DNA from: an uncultured bacterium
Lineage (GTDB): Bacteria > Actinomycetota > Coriobacteriia > Coriobacteriales > Coriobacteriaceae
Direction of reading: 5' to 3'
Length of the DNA: 64,000 nucleotides
Assembly (NCBI GenBank): GCA_905214435.1
Contig: CAJMMA010000002.1
Coordinates: 38,027-102,026, forward strand
Every line of letters starts with the position of its first letter. Position 1 is the stretch's first letter. The notes under the pieces are model-generated. The model was not told where the DNA came from. It searched no databases and saw nothing but the letters and a program-made list of their open reading frames with translations. Made by a program: the position numbers and the translations under genes. This document shows positions 17,215-26,158 of the stretch, piece after piece.

Positions 17215-18321
17215 ATGGTTATGGCTGCAATTTTCAATAGCCCCAGCAAGTACATCCAGGGCCCGGACGAGCTGGCCAAGCTCGGCTCTTATGTTGAGCC
17301 GCTTGGCGCTAAGGCCCTCGTCATCGTGACGCCTTCGGGCAAGAAGCGCGTCGGTGCCAAGATCGAGGGCGGCTTTGCCGAGGCTAAGGCCGAGCTGCTG
17401 TTTGAGGACTTTAACGGTGAGTGCTCCAAGGGCGAGGTCGATCGCCTGGTTGCGCTCGCTCGCGACAACGGTTGCGACATCATCGTCGGCGTCGGTGGCG
17501 GCAAGATTCTCGACACCGCGAAGGCCGTCGCCTATTACCTGGAGTCCCCGGTTATCATTTGCCCCACCATTGCTTCGACCGATGCCCCGTGTTCGGCGCT
17601 CTCCGTGCTCTATACCGATGACGGCCAGTTCGACAAGTATCTCTTCCTTAAGGCAAACCCCAATATTGTCCTTATGGACACGACGGTTATCGCGGCGAGC
17701 CCGGTGCGCCTGACGGTTTCCGGTATGGGCGATGCGCTCGCAACCTATTTCGAGGCCCAGGCAACGCACGATGCCGACGGTGGCACCTGCGCTGGCGGCA
17801 AGGGCGGCATGGCCGGCCTGGCGCTCGCCAAGCTCTGCTACGAGACACTTATGGCCGACGGCGTCAAGGCTAAGGTCGCGCTGGAGAAGGGAGCGTTGAC
17901 GCCTGCCGTCGAGCATATCATCGAGGCCAATACGCTGCTTTCGGGCATTGGCTTTGAGAGCTCGGGCCTTGCTGCTGCTCATGCCATCCACAATGGCCTG
18001 ACGATGCTGCCCGAGTGCCACGGCATGTATCACGGCGAGAAGGTCGCCTTTGGCACTATCGTCCAGCTGGTACTCGAGGATGCCCCGACTGAGAAACTCG
18101 AGGAAGTCTTGGGCTTCTGCATTGAGCTGGGCCTGCCGGTCACGATGAAGGAACTTGGCGTTGCCGAGCTTACGCGCGAGCAGGCCATGATTGTTGCCGA
18201 GGCCGCCTGCGCGCCCGATGACACCATGTGCAACATGCCGTTTGAGGTGACGCCCGAGATGGTCGCAAACGCCATTCTGGGTGCAGACGCACTGGGCCAC
18301 TACTATCTCATGGATGAGTAA
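17215..18321 (+). CDS. gldA: Glycerol dehydrogenase-like protein 1
   Basis: 368 residues, normal for GldA. NAD-dependent oxidation of glycerol to dihydroxyacetone, or of a similar polyol, with Zn2+. The glycine turn VGVGGGKILDTAKAVA, the CPTIASTDAPCSA segment, and metal ligands in GMGDALATYFEA (Asp), AAHAIHNGL (His) and MYHGEKVAFG (His) are all present. ATG 17215 or 17221 could initiate; no strong ribosome site separates them. A paralogue follows after a terminator and a long palindrome. Gene symbol by family; substrate not proven. Confidence 0.85.
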   Translation: MVMAAIFNSPSKYIQGPDELAKLGSYVEPLGAKALVIVTPSGKKRVGAKIEGGFAEAKAELLFEDFNGECSKGEVDRLVALARDNGCDIIVGVGGGKILDTAKAVAYYLESPVIICPTIASTDAPCSALSVLYTDDGQFDKYLFLKANPNIVLMDTTVIAASPVRLTVSGMGDALATYFEAQATHDADGGTCAGGKGGMAGLALAKLCYETLMADGVKAKVALEKGALTPAVEHIIEANTLLSGIGFESSGLAAAHAIHNGLTMLPECHGMYHGEKVAFGTIVQLVLEDAPTEKLEEVLGFCIELGLPVTMKELGVAELTREQAMIVAEAACAPDDTMCNMPFEVTPEMVANAILGADALGHYYLMDE

Positions 18322-18333
18322 ATCAAGCTAAGG

Positions 18334-18370
18334 AAGGGGCAAAGCCAGCAGACGGCTTTGCCCCTTTTTG
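18334..18370 (+). terminator. Terminator of gldA 1
   Basis: AGGGGCAAAGCC / GGCTTTGCCCCT with a 7-base loop followed by five T residues. Confidence 0.9.
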
Positions 18371-18373
18371 CTA

Positions 18374-18438
18374 TGGTGCAAACTAACCTGACCCCATCGC
18401 ACCAAGTTGGTGCAAAGGGGTCAGGTTACTTTGCACCA
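18374..18438. repeat. Long nested palindrome
   Basis: GGTGCAAAcTAACCTGACCCC (18375-18395) pairs with GGGGTCAGGTTACTTTGCACC (18417-18437) with one mismatch. An inner palindrome GCACCAAgTTGGTGC lies in the loop. No T tract follows, so it is REP-like rather than a terminator, and it sits between the two gldA genes, upstream of the second. Confidence 0.75.
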
Positions 18439-18468
18439 ATCGTTGTTTGATGAAGGGCGGATTCTCGT

Positions 18469-19536
18469 ATGGCGCTTCCTATGGTTTACGGCGGTCCCGG
18501 CCGGTATGTTCAGGGGCCGGGCGAACTTTCGCGTCAGGGCAGGTATTTGTCATGGTTGGGCTGCGCTGCCTATGTCTTGTTTGACCAGGGCACCGAGGAT
18601 CGGCTGTGCAGGCAGATCGTCGATGGATTTCTGGATGAAGATCTAAGCGAGCCGTTCTTTAAAATTTACAACGGTCCGTGTACGGAAGATGCCGTTGTCG
18701 AAATGGCCAAGGAAGCCCGGGCCGAGTATTGCGACATGGTGGTGGGCATTGGCGGCGGCAAGATGCTCGATATCTCAAAGGCAGTAGCGTTTTATGCTGA
18801 GCTGCCGTTGTGCGTATGCCCCACGGCGGCTTCGATGGACGGTCCGTGCAGCGCGATTTCGGTGTTGTATCACGAGGACGGGTCGTTCGACCGCTATCTG
18901 ATGCTCGAGAAGAATCCAGACCTGGTCGTGGTCGATACCAACGTGGTCGCGGCGGCCCCACTGCGCATGACGGTCGCCGGTATGGGCGACGCGCTGGCAA
19001 CGTACTTTGAGGCGCGTTCGTGCGCCGCGGCGAGAGGTGCGAACGAGCACGGTGGCGCACCGGGGCACTTGGCACTGGTCGCGGCTCGTGCCTGCTACGA
19101 CACGCTTATGGAATGCGGCGTCGCTGCCAAGCGCGATCTCAAAAAGGGACGTATATCGCCGGCGGTTGAGCGCCTGATCGAGTGCAACATCCTGCTTTCG
19201 GGCGTTGGCTTTGAGAGCGGTGGCTTGGCGTTGGCGCATGCCATCGCCAACGGCCTGACGATTTTGCCCGAGTGCAAGGCTATGCACGGCGAGGCCGTAG
19301 CGTTTGGTCTGGTGGTCCAGCTTCGTCTGGAGCGTGCGCCCGAGCTTGAACAGGTGCTCGAGTTTTGTCAACGCGTCGGTCTGCCGACAACGCTCGAGGA
19401 GCTGGGCCTTGGCGAGATTTCCGATGCCGACCTGATGAGCGTTGCGGATGCGGCCTTTAGAAACGAACCCAATATGGCCAACGAGCAGGCCAAGGCGACC
19501 AAACAAAAGCTCGTGCAGCTCATGCGGGAGGCATAG
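18469..19536 (+). CDS. Glycerol dehydrogenase-like protein 2
   Basis: 355 residues, a diverged paralogue of the preceding protein. It conserves VGIGGGKMLDISKAVA, CPTAASMDGPCSA, GMGDALATYFEAR, LALAHAIANGL and KAMHGEAVAFG, so nucleotide and metal sites look intact. The C-terminus is 20 residues shorter than its neighbour. Start is ATG 18469 with only a weak purine stretch (GAAGGGCG) upstream. It lies after a terminator and palindrome, so it probably has its own promoter. A polyol or hydroxy-ketone is a likely substrate; not determinable here. Confidence 0.82.
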   Translation: MALPMVYGGPGRYVQGPGELSRQGRYLSWLGCAAYVLFDQGTEDRLCRQIVDGFLDEDLSEPFFKIYNGPCTEDAVVEMAKEARAEYCDMVVGIGGGKMLDISKAVAFYAELPLCVCPTAASMDGPCSAISVLYHEDGSFDRYLMLEKNPDLVVVDTNVVAAAPLRMTVAGMGDALATYFEARSCAAARGANEHGGAPGHLALVAARACYDTLMECGVAAKRDLKKGRISPAVERLIECNILLSGVGFESGGLALAHAIANGLTILPECKAMHGEAVAFGLVVQLRLERAPELEQVLEFCQRVGLPTTLEELGLGEISDADLMSVADAAFRNEPNMANEQAKATKQKLVQLMREA

Positions 19537-19687
19537 CTTGGCGCTTGATCGACCTTGTGCAATCGAGGCTGCGATAGGCCATGGGTTATTTGCCTCAAAG
19601 GTGCTCCGCGTGTAATTTGCCCGAGGCGTGGGCTCATAGCGTATCATTATCTCTTGCTTGTTTGCACTGCTCAGGGAGGGGCCGCGC

Positions 19688-20941
19688 ATGGCGCAGGAAC
19701 ACGATCTATTTGATGACATAATCGAGATCAGCAAGGGTTTCGACTTTCTTAAAAACCCGCTTGGCGGTGTGACCAATGCACTCGATCCGTCGGCGCCGCA
19801 GTGGAATCCTGCCGACTATAAGGAGCGCCCGCGCGGCAACACCATTCCGTGCCTGACCTGCAAAAACGAAAAGAGCGGTTGCACCGCGTGCATGGACGTG
19901 TGCCCGGTCAACGCCATCGAGGTCGAGGAAGACGCCATCGAGATCCTCGACTCCTGTCGCAAGTGCGGCCTGTGCGCCGCCGCCTGTCCGACCGAGGCGA
20001 TCATCTCGCCGCGCCTGGCGCCCAAAAACCTGTATGACGACATTGTCTCGGCGGCTACAAGTCACGAGACCGCCTACGTTACCTGCACGCGCGCCCTTAA
20101 GCGCATGCCGCGCGAGAACGAGGTCGTCGTTGCCTGCGTGGGCGATATTACAGCCGAGACCTGGTTCTCGGTGCTGGCCGACTATCCCAACGTGAGTGTG
20201 TATCTGCCGCTGGGCGTGTGCGATAAATGCCGCAACACCGGTGGCGAGGACATGCTGGGCGAGGCGATTGCGAAGGCCGAGGAATGGGCTGGTACGGGTA
20301 TGGGCCTGGAGGTCGACCCCAAGAGCCTCAAATGCCATAAGCGCCGCGAGTACGAGCGCAAGGAATACATGGAAAAGATCGCCCGTACCACGGGCCTGAC
20401 CGTGACCAAACTCAATCCGGCGACGGCGGCACTGGCTTCGGTGACGCAGAAGCTCAAAGCCCATCGCCATCAGATCACCCAGCTGGAGCGCACGCTCAAC
20501 ACCATGTGCGGCACCACGACGACCAAGCGTCGCCGTTCGCTCACCCATGGGCGCCAGCTGGTGCTCTCGACGCTGCAAAACCACCCCGAGCTTGCCCAGA
20601 ACATGCAGGTGAGCACGCCGGAGTGCGATTTTGACAAGTGCACGTCGTGCGGCGAGTGCGTTAACGCGTGCCCCACGTCCGCCTGCGATTTGGTGGGAAG
20701 CGGCCGCTTTGCACTGGAGTCCACGTATTGTTTGGGTTGCGGAGCCTGCGTCAAGGTTTGTCCCGAGCATGCGCTCAAGCTGGTCGAACACGATGCGTCC
20801 AATCTGGTCGTCGTCGATCCCGAGGCCGAGGAAAAGGCCGCCCAGAAGGCGAAGGCTCACGAGGAGGCCGAGAAGGTCAAGGCCGAGGCAAAGGCCAAGC
20901 TCGATAAGATGCTCGATCAGGTGGAAAAGCTCGCAGACTAG
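19688..20941 (+). CDS. 4Fe-4S polyferredoxin protein of unknown pathway
   Basis: 417 residues. Two pairs of 4Fe-4S motifs: CTACMDVCPV and CRKCGLCAAACP near residues 62-100, then CTSCGECVNACP and CLGCGACVKVCP near 317-360. Extra cysteines (CLTC, CDKCRNTG) lie between. The middle resembles a binding domain with VVACVGDITAETWF. The C-terminal 60 residues are an Ala/Lys/Glu helix, probably coiled coil. No membrane segment, so a soluble electron carrier. ATG 19688 follows AGGGAGG. It is monocistronic as far as can be seen; partner enzyme unknown. Confidence 0.75.
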   Translation: MAQEHDLFDDIIEISKGFDFLKNPLGGVTNALDPSAPQWNPADYKERPRGNTIPCLTCKNEKSGCTACMDVCPVNAIEVEEDAIEILDSCRKCGLCAAACPTEAIISPRLAPKNLYDDIVSAATSHETAYVTCTRALKRMPRENEVVVACVGDITAETWFSVLADYPNVSVYLPLGVCDKCRNTGGEDMLGEAIAKAEEWAGTGMGLEVDPKSLKCHKRREYERKEYMEKIARTTGLTVTKLNPATAALASVTQKLKAHRHQITQLERTLNTMCGTTTTKRRRSLTHGRQLVLSTLQNHPELAQNMQVSTPECDFDKCTSCGECVNACPTSACDLVGSGRFALESTYCLGCGACVKVCPEHALKLVEHDASNLVVVDPEAEEKAAQKAKAHEEAEKVKAEAKAKLDKMLDQVEKLAD

Positions 20942-20969
20942 TCAGCGACCCCTATCTCTGCTTCATTTG

Positions 20970-21012
20970 CGCCGCCGTGGCGTCCGGGTTCGCCCAGATG
21001 CCACGGCGGCGC
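20970..21012. other. Strong hairpin before ychF
   Basis: CGCCGCCGTGGC / GCCACGGCGGCG, 12-bp perfect stem with an 18-base loop and no T tract. A possible -10 TATACT follows at once (21013-21018), so it may both end the upstream transcript and flank the ychF promoter. Confidence 0.55.
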
Positions 21013-21055
21013 TATACTTATGCAGTTTGAAGTACCTGTACCAAAAGGAGCTGTC

Positions 21056-22132
21056 GTGTCCCTTTCCATCGGTATCGTGGGCCTGCCCAACGTAGGCAAG
21101 TCGACGCTGTTCACCGCGCTTACCAAAAAGACCGGCCTTGCCGCCAACTACCCGTTTGCCACGATCGACCCCAACGTGGGTATCGTCGACGTGCCCGATA
21201 GCCGCCTGCAAAAGCTCGCCGACATCGTCAACCCCGGCCGCATTGTGCCGGCAACGGTCGAGTTCGTCGACATCGCAGGTCTGGTGAAGGGCGCTAACGA
21301 GGGCGAGGGTCTGGGCAACCAGTTCTTGGCAAACATCCGCGAGACCGACGCCATCTGCGAGGTCGTGCGCTACTTTAAGGACCCCAACGTCATGCGTGAG
21401 GTGGGCCGCACCGGCGAGTTCGTCGATCCCGCCGGCGATGCCGACACCATCATGACCGAGCTCATCCTGGCCGACATGGGCACGCTCGAGAAGCAGCTGC
21501 CCAAGCTCGAGAAGGAGGCCAAGCGCGACAAGGAGCTCATGCCCAAGTTTGAGGTCGCCAAGCGTCTGCTTGCCTGGCTCAACGAGGGCAAGCGCGCCGC
21601 ATCCATGGAGATGACTGACGAGGAGCGTGCCGCTGCCAAGGGCCTGTTCCTGCTCACTATGAAGCCCATCCTGTATGTGGCCAACGTAGACGAGGACATG
21701 CTCAACGAGGACCTGGCGCCCATCGACGGCGTCAAGCCGCTGCCCATCTGCGCCAAGATCGAGGCCGAGCTTTCCGAGCTCGATCCCGAGGACGCTGCCG
21801 ACTACCTGGAGAGCCTGGGCCTGGAGCAGCCCGGTCTGGACGTGCTCGCCCAGGCAGCCTACAAGCTGCTCGGCCTGCAGTCGTTCTTTACGGCTGGCGA
21901 GATGGAGGTCAAGGCCTGGACGGTTCGTCAGGGCGCGACCGCTCCGCAGGCTGCTGGTGTCATCCACACCGACTTTGAGCGTGGCTTTATTAAGGCCGAG
22001 GTCATTGGCTACGACGACTACATCGAGCTTGGTGGCGAGCAGGGCGCCAAGGCCGCCGGCAAGCTGCGTATTGAGGGCAAAGAGTATGTCATGGCCGATG
22101 GCGACGTCGTGCACTTCCGCTTTAACGTGTAA
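21056..22132 (+). CDS. ychF: Obg-like ATPase YchF
   Basis: 358 residues, the usual YchF length. Ribosome-associated P-loop NTPase preferring ATP. IGIVGLPNVGKSTLF is the P-loop, VEFVDIAGLVKGAN is switch II, a coiled-coil insertion covers residues 130-200, and the C-terminal TGS domain ends YVMADGDVVHFRFNV. The start is GTG 21056 with AAAAGGAG seven bases upstream; the ATG at 21020 lies upstream of that site. It is followed after 11 bases by a small membrane protein gene, possibly co-transcribed. Confidence 0.96.
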   Translation: MSLSIGIVGLPNVGKSTLFTALTKKTGLAANYPFATIDPNVGIVDVPDSRLQKLADIVNPGRIVPATVEFVDIAGLVKGANEGEGLGNQFLANIRETDAICEVVRYFKDPNVMREVGRTGEFVDPAGDADTIMTELILADMGTLEKQLPKLEKEAKRDKELMPKFEVAKRLLAWLNEGKRAASMEMTDEERAAAKGLFLLTMKPILYVANVDEDMLNEDLAPIDGVKPLPICAKIEAELSELDPEDAADYLESLGLEQPGLDVLAQAAYKLLGLQSFFTAGEMEVKAWTVRQGATAPQAAGVIHTDFERGFIKAEVIGYDDYIELGGEQGAKAAGKLRIEGKEYVMADGDVVHFRFNV

Positions 22133-22143
22133 GGACGACGCAT

Positions 22144-22527
22144 ATGTTTAAATATGGCAAAAAAGCCGGCTACATGGGTATTGCGCTGCTCGTACTTGCG
22201 GTGATTCCGCTGGCGGTCGCAGCGTGTGTTATCCCCAACATTGGTCCCGAGGTGGCAACAAAGTTTAATACCGCCGGCGAGGTGACGCGCTGGGGCAAGA
22301 GCTACGAGCTGCTGGCACTACCGGTGCTCAACCTACTGCTGAGCGTGGCGACGTACTTTACGGCAGGACGCCAGGCTAAAAACAATGATGACTCCGCCGC
22401 CATGGCGCGCATCGTGTGCGAGCGCTACCTGCGAAACGGCTGCATCACGGGTGTGTTTCTCAACGTAATCAACGTCTACTTTATGTACTCGGCGATTACC
22501 GGAACGGGCTTTGGCTTTGGTTTCTAG
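22144..22527 (+). CDS. Small DUF1648-like membrane protein
   Basis: 127 residues with three predicted membrane segments (IALLVLAVIPLAVAACVI; LLALPVLNLLLSVATYF; ITGVFLNVINVYFMYSAI). Between segments 1 and 2 is KFNTAGEVTRWGKSYELL, typical of the DUF1648/SdpI-like N-terminal region (xWNxxGExDRWG). These proteins are membrane-embedded and partly linked to immunity against toxins; no function can be assigned here. It follows ychF by 11 bases and may be read from its transcript. Confidence 0.7.
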   Translation: MFKYGKKAGYMGIALLVLAVIPLAVAACVIPNIGPEVATKFNTAGEVTRWGKSYELLALPVLNLLLSVATYFTAGRQAKNNDDSAAMARIVCERYLRNGCITGVFLNVINVYFMYSAITGTGFGFGF

Positions 22528-22536
22528 CTTGTCCTT

Positions 22537-22926
22537 TTAGTCAACGAGCCTGCACGCATATTCAATGGCTGCTGCGAGGCCGCCGCTCGATCGTGGTTTA
22601 AAGACCATATCGGCGGCGGCCTCGTTTTCGTATCCGGAGCCGCGGAGGGTGAGTGCGATACCGGCTTCTAAAAGGAGCGGCAGGCCGCGTTGGCTGGTTG
22701 CGATTACGGCAGCCTGATTGAGCGAGCAGCTGTGCGCTTGGCATTGGATGGCAAGTTCGCCTTGCGCCGGGCAAGGGACCAGAACGGCGGCGACGCGACT
22801 TGATAGCAATGCAAATGCTGTGCGCTCATCGGGCGAAAGGCATTCGGCTTCAACAACGACGAGCTTGGGCGGTGCGCTGTTTGTGCGAAGCATGGCTCGG
22901 TACATGCGGACCGAAGAATCCGACAT
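22537..22926 (-). CDS. Unrecognised 129-residue protein
   Basis: Starts MSDSSVRMYRAML with CAGGAG eight bases upstream of ATG 22926. Soluble, Ala-rich, alternating strands and helices (PKLVVVEAECLSPDERTAF; AAVLVPCPAQGELAIQ; AAVIATSQRGLPLLLEAGI), possibly a receiver-like or Rossmann-like small fold, but I do not recognise a family. It diverges from an XRE regulator gene across a perfect 26-bp palindrome, so it is probably repressed or activated by that protein. Confidence 0.6.
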   Translation of the reverse strand: MSDSSVRMYRAMLRTNSAPPKLVVVEAECLSPDERTAFALLSSRVAAVLVPCPAQGELAIQCQAHSCSLNQAAVIATSQRGLPLLLEAGIALTLRGSGYENEAAADMVFKPRSSGGLAAAIEYACRLVD

Positions 22927-22948
22927 AGAAAACTCCTGTGTATTCGGC

Positions 22949-22974
22949 AAAACGTAAACTATAGTTTACGTTTT
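22949..22974. promoter_or_regulatory. Perfect 26-bp palindromic operator
   Basis: AAAACGTAAACTA followed by its exact reverse complement. It lies midway between two divergent starts (22926 and 23003) and contains symmetrical TATAGT-like -10 elements, the layout of an autoregulated XRE-type operator. Confidence 0.75.
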
Positions 22975-23002
22975 TGTTCAGCTCCATTTCAAACTCGGCT
23001 GC

Positions 23003-23221
23003 ATGGACGAACGTGCGAAACAGATTCTTGGCAAGCGAGTCGAGCAGACGCGCAGGGACCTTGGTATCTCCAAGGTCGATTTTTGTGTGGCGACAGGAAT
23101 CAGCCGACCCTACCTCGACCGAATCGAAGATGGGGCGGCAAATTTCACGCTCAAGGTTCTATTTAAGATCGCGCCCGCACTCGGCATGACGGTGTCAGAG
23201 CTTCTCGAGGGTATCGAATAG
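23003..23221 (+). CDS. XRE-family HTH regulator
   Basis: 72 residues, essentially one Cro/C1-type helix-turn-helix: GKRVEQTRRDLGISKVDFC, ATGISRPYLDRIEDG, TLKVLFKIAPALGMTVSELL. Such single-domain proteins bind palindromes as dimers. ATG 23003 starts MDERAKQIL; no good ribosome site is visible, so translation may be weak. The perfect palindrome in its own promoter region is the obvious target. It faces an unrecognised gene and may control both. Confidence 0.85.
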   Translation: MDERAKQILGKRVEQTRRDLGISKVDFCVATGISRPYLDRIEDGAANFTLKVLFKIAPALGMTVSELLEGIE

Positions 23222-23243
23222 GGGATATCCGTCGACAACTGAA

Positions 23244-24257
23244 TTACGCCATCGGGATGCGGTCGTGGTTGACTTGGCTGTAGAACAGGCGCTGAATCTC
23301 GGTGGCATCGCGTGACTGACCGAGTGCCCACATGGTTTTGGCCACGAGCGTCTCGGTGGTCATGTCGTCGCCGCGCAAAATGCCCGGATGGTCGGCGTAG
23401 GCGCGGCCGACCTCATAAACACCCAGATCGAGGCCCTCTTCGGGGACCTGCGTGGTCATAACGACGGTGCGGCCCGAATCGACCCAGCGGAAAATCGCCT
23501 CTTGGAACGACTCGCCCGACTCGCCAAACTCGGGGATACCGCCAATGCCAAAGGTCTCAAGGATTACAGCGTCGTAGCTATCGGCAAGGGCGTCGAGGAT
23601 GCCCGGGTTTACGCCGGGCGTGAGCTTGAGTACAAATACGCGCGGGTCGATGCTGTCGTAGAAGCGAACCGGGCTCTCATTTTGATGAGTCCCGTGAAGC
23701 CCGTTGCGCACGATGCGGTCGTTGCGGATATAGGCGATGGGCGGATAGTTGACGCTAATGAACGCGTTAAAGCTCATGGTGCGCTGTTTGCGGGCGCGCG
23801 TGCCGGCAATGGCTACGCCGCCAAACACGATCGAGACGTCGTGCGAGTGCTCGTCGAGCGCATAGAGCAGGCTCTGGTACAGGTTGAGCTTGGCGTCGGT
23901 AAAGGGATTGCCCATGGGCTTTTGCGAGCCGGTGAGTACGATAGGCTTGGGGCTGTCCTGAATCAGATAGGAAAGCGCCGCCGCGGTGTAGCTCATGGTG
24001 TCGGTGCCGTGCAGAATCACGAAGCCGTCGTGGTCGGCATAACCCTCGACGATGACGTCGCGGATACGCATCCAGTCACTGGGGCGCATATTGGTGCTGT
24101 CGATGTTCATGGGCTGCACGACGTCGAGCTCGCAGAGGCCCGAGATCTCGGGGACGCTCTGGGCGAGCTCCTCACCGGTCAGGGCGGGGGAGAGGCCGTT
24201 GCCGTCCTCGGTCGATGCGATGGTGCCGCCCGTGGCGATGAGAAGGATGCGCTTCAT
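23244..24257 (-). CDS. ansA: L-asparaginase, type I
   Basis: 337 residues, cytoplasmic type I length with no signal peptide. Hydrolyses asparagine to aspartate and ammonia. Both catalytic threonine motifs are visible: LIATGGTIASTEDG near the start and FVILHGTDTMSYTAAAL near residue 90, plus PIVLTGSQKP. ATG 24257 (MKRILLIATGG) with AGGAA upstream is chosen over an ATG at 24329 lacking similarity. Convergent with the XRE gene, divergent from guaA. Gene symbol by homology. Confidence 0.92.
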   Translation of the reverse strand: MKRILLIATGGTIASTEDGNGLSPALTGEELAQSVPEISGLCELDVVQPMNIDSTNMRPSDWMRIRDVIVEGYADHDGFVILHGTDTMSYTAAALSYLIQDSPKPIVLTGSQKPMGNPFTDAKLNLYQSLLYALDEHSHDVSIVFGGVAIAGTRARKQRTMSFNAFISVNYPPIAYIRNDRIVRNGLHGTHQNESPVRFYDSIDPRVFVLKLTPGVNPGILDALADSYDAVILETFGIGGIPEFGESGESFQEAIFRWVDSGRTVVMTTQVPEEGLDLGVYEVGRAYADHPGILRGDDMTTETLVAKTMWALGQSRDATEIQRLFYSQVNHDRIPMA

Positions 24258-24525
24258 GCTGGTATTCCTATCGTATTTGCCGCCGCAGAGGCGGAGTCGT
24301 TCGGCAGTATTGTGGCACAGGGCGTCCAATGTTCAAACGTAATACATCATCTGTAATGTTTAGTAATACTTCAATTGCCGTCAAATAAGGGCCCAGGTCG
24401 TGCGTTTGCCGTGCGCTGATGGCCGCGAGGGACGAGAAACCCCATATAACGTGTACACTATGGAAGTTATTTTCGTTCATTCACGCGGGTGGGCACCGGC
24501 TCCCCGCCAACAAGAGGGGGAAACC

Positions 24526-26124
24526 ATGGATCAAAAGGCTTCCGCAAAGGTCCTCGTACTCGACTTTGGTGCGCAGTACGGTCAGCTCATTGCCCGTCGC
24601 GTCCGCGACCTCAACGTATATTCCGAGATCGTTCCCTGCGACATCTCGGCCGATGAGATTCGCGAGATGAACGCCTCTGCGCTCATCCTTTCCGGCGGCC
24701 CGGCCTCCGTGTACGCCGAGGACGCTCCGTCCATCGATCCCGCCATCTTTGACCTTGGCCTTCCCGTCCTGGGCTTTTGCTACGGCCATCAGATCACGGC
24801 CGTGACGCTCGGCGGCAAGGTCGGCCACTCCGAGGTGGGCGAGTACGGCCGCGCCACCATCACGCGCACGGCTGGCGCCAAGCTCTTTAACTCCACGCCT
24901 ATGGAGCAGACCGTGTGGATGAGCCACCGCGACGCCGTGTCCGAGGTGCCCGAGGGCTTTACCGTTACCGCCAGCACCGACGTGTGCCCGGTTGCCGCCA
25001 TGGAGTGCGTCGAGCGCAAAATCTTCACCACGCAGTTCCACCCCGAGGTTAAGCACTCCGAGTACGGTCAGCAGCTGCTGAGCAACTTCCTGTTTGAGAT
25101 CTGCGGCCTGGAGCCCAACTGGAGCATGGACAACCTGGTCGAGACCATGACGGCCGAGTTCCGCGAGAAGGTCGGCGACGACCGCGTGATTCTGGCCCTG
25201 TCCGGTGGCGTCGACTCCTCCGTCGTGGCTGCGCTGGGCGCCCGCGCCGTGGGCAAGCAGATGACCTGCGTGTTCATCAACCACGGTCTGCTGCGCAAGG
25301 GCGAGCCCGAGCAGGTGGAGGAGGTCTTCACCAAACAGTTTGACGTCGACTTTATCCACGTCCACGCCGAGGACCGTTATGCCGAGCTTCTGGCCGGCGT
25401 GACCGAGCCCGAGGAGAAGCGCCGCATCATCGGTACGCAGTTCTGGAAAGAGTTCTTCGCCGTGGCGCAGCAGCTCGAGTGCGACGGCAAGCCGGTCAAG
25501 TACTTGGCTCAGGGCACCATCTACCCCGACATCATCGAGTCTGGCGCTCGCAAGACGGGCGGCAAGACGGCCACCATCAAGAGCCACCACAACCTGATCC
25601 CGTTCCCCGAGGGCGTGCACTTCGACCTCATCGAGCCGCTCGACCACTTCTTTAAGGATGAGGTCCGCGCACTTGGCCTGGCGTTAGGCCTGCCGGGTCA
25701 CATCGTGTTCCGTCAGCCCTTCCCGGGCCCGGGCCTTGCCATCCGCATCATCGGCGCGGTCGACAAGGAGAAGCTCGAGATCCTCAAGAATGCCGACGCT
25801 ATCGTGCGCGAGGAGCTCGACGCCTACAACCAGCGTCTGTTTGAGCAGACCGGCGAGCGCAACTCCGAGCACAGCTGCTGGCAGTACTTTGCGGTCCTGC
25901 CCGACATCAAGTCCGTCGGCGTTATGGGTGACGAGCGCACCTACCAGCGCCCGATCATCCTGCGTGCCGTCGAGTCCAGCGATGCCATGACCGCTGATTG
26001 GGCCAAGCTGCCCTACGACGTACTGGCCCGCATCTCCGGCCGCATCGTTGCCGAGGTCCCCGGCGCCAACCGCGTGTGCTACGACATCACGTCTAAGCCG
26101 CCCGCGACGATTGAGTGGGAATAG
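24526..26124 (+). CDS. guaA: GMP synthase (glutamine-hydrolysing), full length
   Basis: 532 residues. The class I glutaminase domain (residues 1-200) has VLGFCYGHQ (nucleophile Cys) and TQFHPEVKHSE (His/Glu). The ATP-pyrophosphatase domain has ILALSGGVDSSVVAAL, and the C-terminal dimerisation part ends TIEWE. It converts XMP to GMP. ATG 24526 follows GAGGGGG. The last codons (GATTGAGTGGGAATAG) are a known integration hotspot, and copies of this sequence recur downstream. A second, glutaminase-less GMP synthase is at 58697. Confidence 0.97.
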   Translation: MDQKASAKVLVLDFGAQYGQLIARRVRDLNVYSEIVPCDISADEIREMNASALILSGGPASVYAEDAPSIDPAIFDLGLPVLGFCYGHQITAVTLGGKVGHSEVGEYGRATITRTAGAKLFNSTPMEQTVWMSHRDAVSEVPEGFTVTASTDVCPVAAMECVERKIFTTQFHPEVKHSEYGQQLLSNFLFEICGLEPNWSMDNLVETMTAEFREKVGDDRVILALSGGVDSSVVAALGARAVGKQMTCVFINHGLLRKGEPEQVEEVFTKQFDVDFIHVHAEDRYAELLAGVTEPEEKRRIIGTQFWKEFFAVAQQLECDGKPVKYLAQGTIYPDIIESGARKTGGKTATIKSHHNLIPFPEGVHFDLIEPLDHFFKDEVRALGLALGLPGHIVFRQPFPGPGLAIRIIGAVDKEKLEILKNADAIVREELDAYNQRLFEQTGERNSEHSCWQYFAVLPDIKSVGVMGDERTYQRPIILRAVESSDAMTADWAKLPYDVLARISGRIVAEVPGANRVCYDITSKPPATIEWE

Positions 26125-26126
26125 AA
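26110..26126. other. guaA 3'-end attachment-like site 1
   Basis: ATTGAGTGGGAATAGAA overlapping the guaA stop codon, repeated exactly at 28671-28687. The 3' end of guaA is a documented target of tyrosine-recombinase islands. Confidence 0.7.
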
Positions 26127-26158
26127 CAGACGTTCGATAAAATAATATAGTATCAGAT

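Noticed and set aside
15708..17279. A 523-codon minus-strand frame opposite the iron alcohol dehydrogenase
   Set aside because: Antisense shadow; repetitive Val/Leu/Gly/Asp composition and no family features.
20963..22114. A 383-codon minus-strand frame opposite ychF
   Set aside because: Shadow of ychF codon bias; same signature as the other antisense frames.
24360..24525. A purine riboswitch upstream of guaA
   Set aside because: The characteristic paired loops and conserved core (NNTATA ... TCTACC) are not found; only CATATAA by chance.
24481..25647. A 388-codon minus-strand frame opposite guaA
   Set aside because: Shadow frame with no domain and no ribosome site.
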